Source: JAFTYO01 sp045613125 (GTDB lineage Bacteria > Pseudomonadota > Alphaproteobacteria > RF32 > CAG-239). Taken from it: a DNA stretch of 64,000 bases. Shown here in pieces: positions 61,893 through 64,000 of the stretch. A program made the position numbers and the translations under genes. The stretch covers positions 1-64,000 of the forward strand of contig JAZLAM010000016.1 in NCBI GenBank assembly GCA_045613125.1, read 5' to 3'. Numbering within the stretch: position 1 is the stretch's first letter; each line of letters opens with the position of its first letter. The notes under the pieces were generated by a model that worked only from the letters and a program-made list of their open reading frames with translations, searched no databases and had not been told where the DNA came from.

Positions 61893-63035
61893 TTACCTCT
61901 CTGTATTTTTAATTATCTTACTTTTATTGGGTATTGTATTACCGATACCTTTTTTTATAAACCTTTTCTTTACAAATCCCATATTTCCATCATCAAGTAA
62001 CACTCTATACCATTGTTTATCTGGCGTATAACCTGTAACTCTAACTGTTTGATTTTTTGATGATTTATATAAAATATCAAAATTTTCAGACGGACCATGC
62101 ATTATATTGGTAACAGAAGTTATATGAAAAAGCATAGTGTCATCATCGTAATCAACCGGAATATTAAATATTTTAGATAAAATCATATCATCTACTGTTT
62201 CGTTTCCATTATTAAAAACAACTTCCTGATAATAGTTTATTTTATCATCTTTTTCTTTAAATAACGAAAATTTCTGATTAAAAATAAAAAAACTCACACA
62301 TATAACAATCAATACAAATACACTTATGATAAACTTCGGAATTTTCATTTGAATTTGTTTTAAATATTCATAATTCCAATTTTTTGGTGTATACTGAATT
62401 TGTGGAAGTGTATATAAAAAATTCAAAATTTTTTGTTTTTGTTCATTATTTGCATAAGATAAAGCTTCTACTGCACAAATATATGCTTTATCTTTTTTAT
62501 CTTCTTTAAAATATGCAACAGCATTATGGACAAACATCTTAAAATTATCTTCTATATTTTTATTCAAATTCTCTCGATTATATTTTATTATTTTAAAATT
62601 CTCCTTAGGTTTTATCCACCCTTTAATCCAATTTTCTGTTGTGATTTTATTTATAATATCAATAGCACCATCATAAGACACAATAGGTTTTTCAAGTTTA
62701 AAACCTTGTTTAGTATATTTATATAATCTTAAAACTCTCAAAAAAGGTGTTTCAATACCTTTATGATCTTTATATATTTTTAATGTTTGAAAATCTGGAA
62801 AATCTTTTTGAGTATATATGATAGATAACATATCATATATAGTTCTTGTTTTATTATCCTTTAAAATATCATAAGCCACCGATATTTTCTGAAACATATC
62901 TAATGCATCATCTGATTTATTATGATCCGGATGCCATTGTTTTGCTTTATCTCGATAGTTTAATTTGATGGTTTGATCATCTGCTAAAACATCTACTTCC
63001 AAAATTTTATAATAACCTAAAGCATCATAAAGCAT
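61893..63035 (-). CDS. DnaJ-domain / transmembrane / SH3-like domain protein
   Basis: Three parts are visible in 380 residues. Residues 1-70 are a J domain (ALGYYKILEVDVLADDQTIKLNYRD, then HPD in KQWHPDHNKSD). One membrane helix lies near 238-255 (FIISVFVLIVICVSFFIF). The C-terminal extracytoplasmic SH3-like domain is about 305-370 (MHGPSENFDILYK, then WYRVLLDDGNMGFVKKRFI). The J domain would recruit DnaK inside the cell while SH3_3 domains often bind peptidoglycan. It lies 1 nt after the MinD-like gene, with GGAGG before its ATG. Confidence 0.78.
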   Translation of the reverse strand: MLYDALGYYKILEVDVLADDQTIKLNYRDKAKQWHPDHNKSDDALDMFQKISVAYDILKDNKTRTIYDMLSIIYTQKDFPDFQTLKIYKDHKGIETPFLRVLRLYKYTKQGFKLEKPIVSYDGAIDIINKITTENWIKGWIKPKENFKIIKYNRENLNKNIEDNFKMFVHNAVAYFKEDKKDKAYICAVEALSYANNEQKQKILNFLYTLPQIQYTPKNWNYEYLKQIQMKIPKFIISVFVLIVICVSFFIFNQKFSLFKEKDDKINYYQEVVFNNGNETVDDMILSKIFNIPVDYDDDTMLFHITSVTNIMHGPSENFDILYKSSKNQTVRVTGYTPDKQWYRVLLDDGNMGFVKKRFIKKGIGNTIPNKSKIIKNTER

Positions 63036-63036
63036 G

Positions 63037-63783
63037 TTAAAGATCCTCCAAAATTCTCTGCGAAATTTTAATTATATCTTCAGCACCCTCTGAAGAAAGA
63101 TATCTGTTTAATAATAAAGATTTATTTAATACACAATCTCTTATTCTGGTATCTTGTCTTATGATACCAAATAAATCTAAGTTTATTTTTATATAAGTTT
63201 GAGCAGCTTTAAGTAAATTTTTATATATCTGATTTCCTTCATTATATGACATAGCTCGATTAATTATAATTTTAATATCAGCTTTAGAGTTTATATTTTT
63301 TATTTTTTCTATCTTTTTGTAAGCACCTTCTAAAGACAAAGGATCAGCATTTACAATAATAAACACTGTATTACAAATATTAATAAAATTATTTATATTT
63401 TTAACATCATCATCTGAACAATCTAAAATAACATAATCATAATACTTTGAAAAACAAAACAAATCTTTTGCTAATACTTGTACTCTACCAACCGGAGCTG
63501 ATGCTAATATATTTTCTCCGGATTTAGAACATATTAAATCAAAAAAACCTTTATCATATTTTAAAACACTATTGTTTATAGTAACAAATCCATTTAATAA
63601 GCTATTATAAGAATTATTCAAATCTAAATTAAGTTGATAAGATATATTTTCTATTCCACAATCAGCATCGAAAAATAAAACTTTTTTTCTGAGCAAAGCT
63701 AAAGAATGGCTTAAGTTTACAGCTAGCCACGTTTTACCTATACCTTTAGTTCCTGAACATATAGCTATTAAATGATTTTTCAT
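63037..63783 (-). CDS. MinD/ParA-family ATPase
   Basis: This 248-residue protein has a deviant Walker A SGTKGIGKTWLAVNLS, a switch I-like FFDADCGIENISYQL and Walker B YVILDCSDDD. That places it in the SIMIBI MinD/ParA/FlhG class, which positions cargo such as division, flagellar or chemotaxis machinery. No amphipathic MinD C-terminal helix is obvious, and no minC, minE or flagellar genes are present. Its tight pairing with the J-domain membrane protein suggests the two work together. Confidence 0.8.
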   Translation of the reverse strand: MKNHLIAICSGTKGIGKTWLAVNLSHSLALLRKKVLFFDADCGIENISYQLNLDLNNSYNSLLNGFVTINNSVLKYDKGFFDLICSKSGENILASAPVGRVQVLAKDLFCFSKYYDYVILDCSDDDVKNINNFINICNTVFIIVNADPLSLEGAYKKIEKIKNINSKADIKIIINRAMSYNEGNQIYKNLLKAAQTYIKINLDLFGIIRQDTRIRDCVLNKSLLLNRYLSSEGAEDIIKISQRILEDL

Positions 63784-63809
63784 ATTTACACACTTTAGAA
63801 AATTTTATC

Positions 63810-63867
63810 AAATTGTGTCAAATAAAAAAGAAAATTTCAATTAGTTAAAACCTTTTTAACACAATTT
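63810..63867. promoter_or_regulatory. Inverted repeat in divergent promoter region
   Basis: AAATTGTGT (63810-63818) and ACACAATTT (63859-63867) form 9-bp perfect arms between the divergent MinD-like gene and the gene starting at 63909. A shared operator is possible. Confidence 0.35.
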
Positions 63868-63908
63868 ATTTATAATTACCACTACATATAAGTATATAAG
63901 AGGTATAA

Positions 63909-64000
63909 ATGAGAAATTTTGCAAACATAATTATATTTCTTTTAGCATTTTTTTCGTTAGAAAAAAATGTTTATTCACAAATAAGTGAACAAAAAAGTAA
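63909..64000 (+). CDS. Start of an exported protein, cut by the window edge
   Basis: An ATG with GAGG upstream begins a frame of at least 30 codons. The sequence MRNFANIIIFLLAFFSLEKN followed by VYSQISEQKS reads as a signal peptide with cleavage near VYSQ. The rest lies beyond the window, so no function can be given. Confidence 0.6.
   Translation, partial: MRNFANIIIFLLAFFSLEKNVYSQISEQKS

Overview
The window is a stretch of AT-rich bacterial chromosome dominated by housekeeping genes. Several independent signs point to an alphaproteobacterium. They are a pal-cpoB-tilS run, a GTTC-N7-GTTC SOS operator in front of recA, an RpoH-type sigma factor, an archaeal-type ValRS, and a zapA gene preceded by a small coiled-coil gene. 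An oxygen-sensitive class III ribonucleotide reductase with paired NrdR boxes suggests growth with little oxygen. The low GC content and the salvage-type NAD genes fit a host-associated (for example gut) lineage, but that is inference. No intact phage, insertion sequence, CRISPR array or resistance island was found.

Layout: 1-660 holds the 3' part of a structured RNA and a second candidate small RNA with its own promoter and terminator. 658-3143 is the Tol-Pal end of an operon plus tilS. 3308-6553 is an unrecognised two-gene operon (HExxH protein plus partner). 6638-11065 carries rsmD, rluB, tadA and valS. 11220-13495 is accessory: a MazG-like protein, a PLD-family nuclease, a repeat-rich gap and a secreted DUF4402-like protein. 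13747-19000 has two cold-shock genes, a LysR regulator, rpoH, a GNAT enzyme, tRNA-Gln, zapA and its neighbour. 19047-24459 has a ThiE-like gene, efp, a degenerate IMPase, rpmE, rnd and aspS. 24489-27637 is the anaerobic RNR operon with nrdD split in two. 28588-38312 is a translation block (rpmI, rplT, pheS, pheT, proS, alaS) bracketed by two divergent pilin-like genes. 38315-44522 has tspO, an RNase J-like gene, recA, a YihY protein, fabI and a glycosyltransferase. 44553-49075 is a giant Cys-rich secreted protein flanked by repeats. 49111-54882 has a nitroreductase, pepF, a small membrane protein, a one-domain GlmU and a DUF2207-like protein. 54892-59791 has tRNA-Gly, a cutA relic, trxB and an NAD salvage operon. 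59825-64000 has a LOG-family gene, tgt, a DnaJ-TM-SH3 protein, a MinD-like ATPase and the start of another exported protein.

The most interesting signals are non-coding. (1) Both pilin-like genes, about 9 kb apart on opposite strands, are preceded by the same ~200-nt structured leader. Its single-stranded segments are conserved, its helices differ in sequence but still pair (including a 9-10 bp long-range helix), and it ends in an intrinsic terminator just before the start codon. This looks like a riboswitch or attenuator class that I do not recognise. (2) Two genes of the NAD salvage cluster are each preceded by a hairpin with the same 9-nt loop motif, a potential pseudoknot partner, and a Shine-Dalgarno sequence that can be masked. 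(3) A family of hairpin repeats with fixed ends and covarying arms sits in three intergenic regions, two of which flank the Cys-rich gene in inverted orientation. Protein-level oddities include the split NrdD, a likely inactive IMPase, a one-domain GlmU and archaeal-type ValRS and ProRS.
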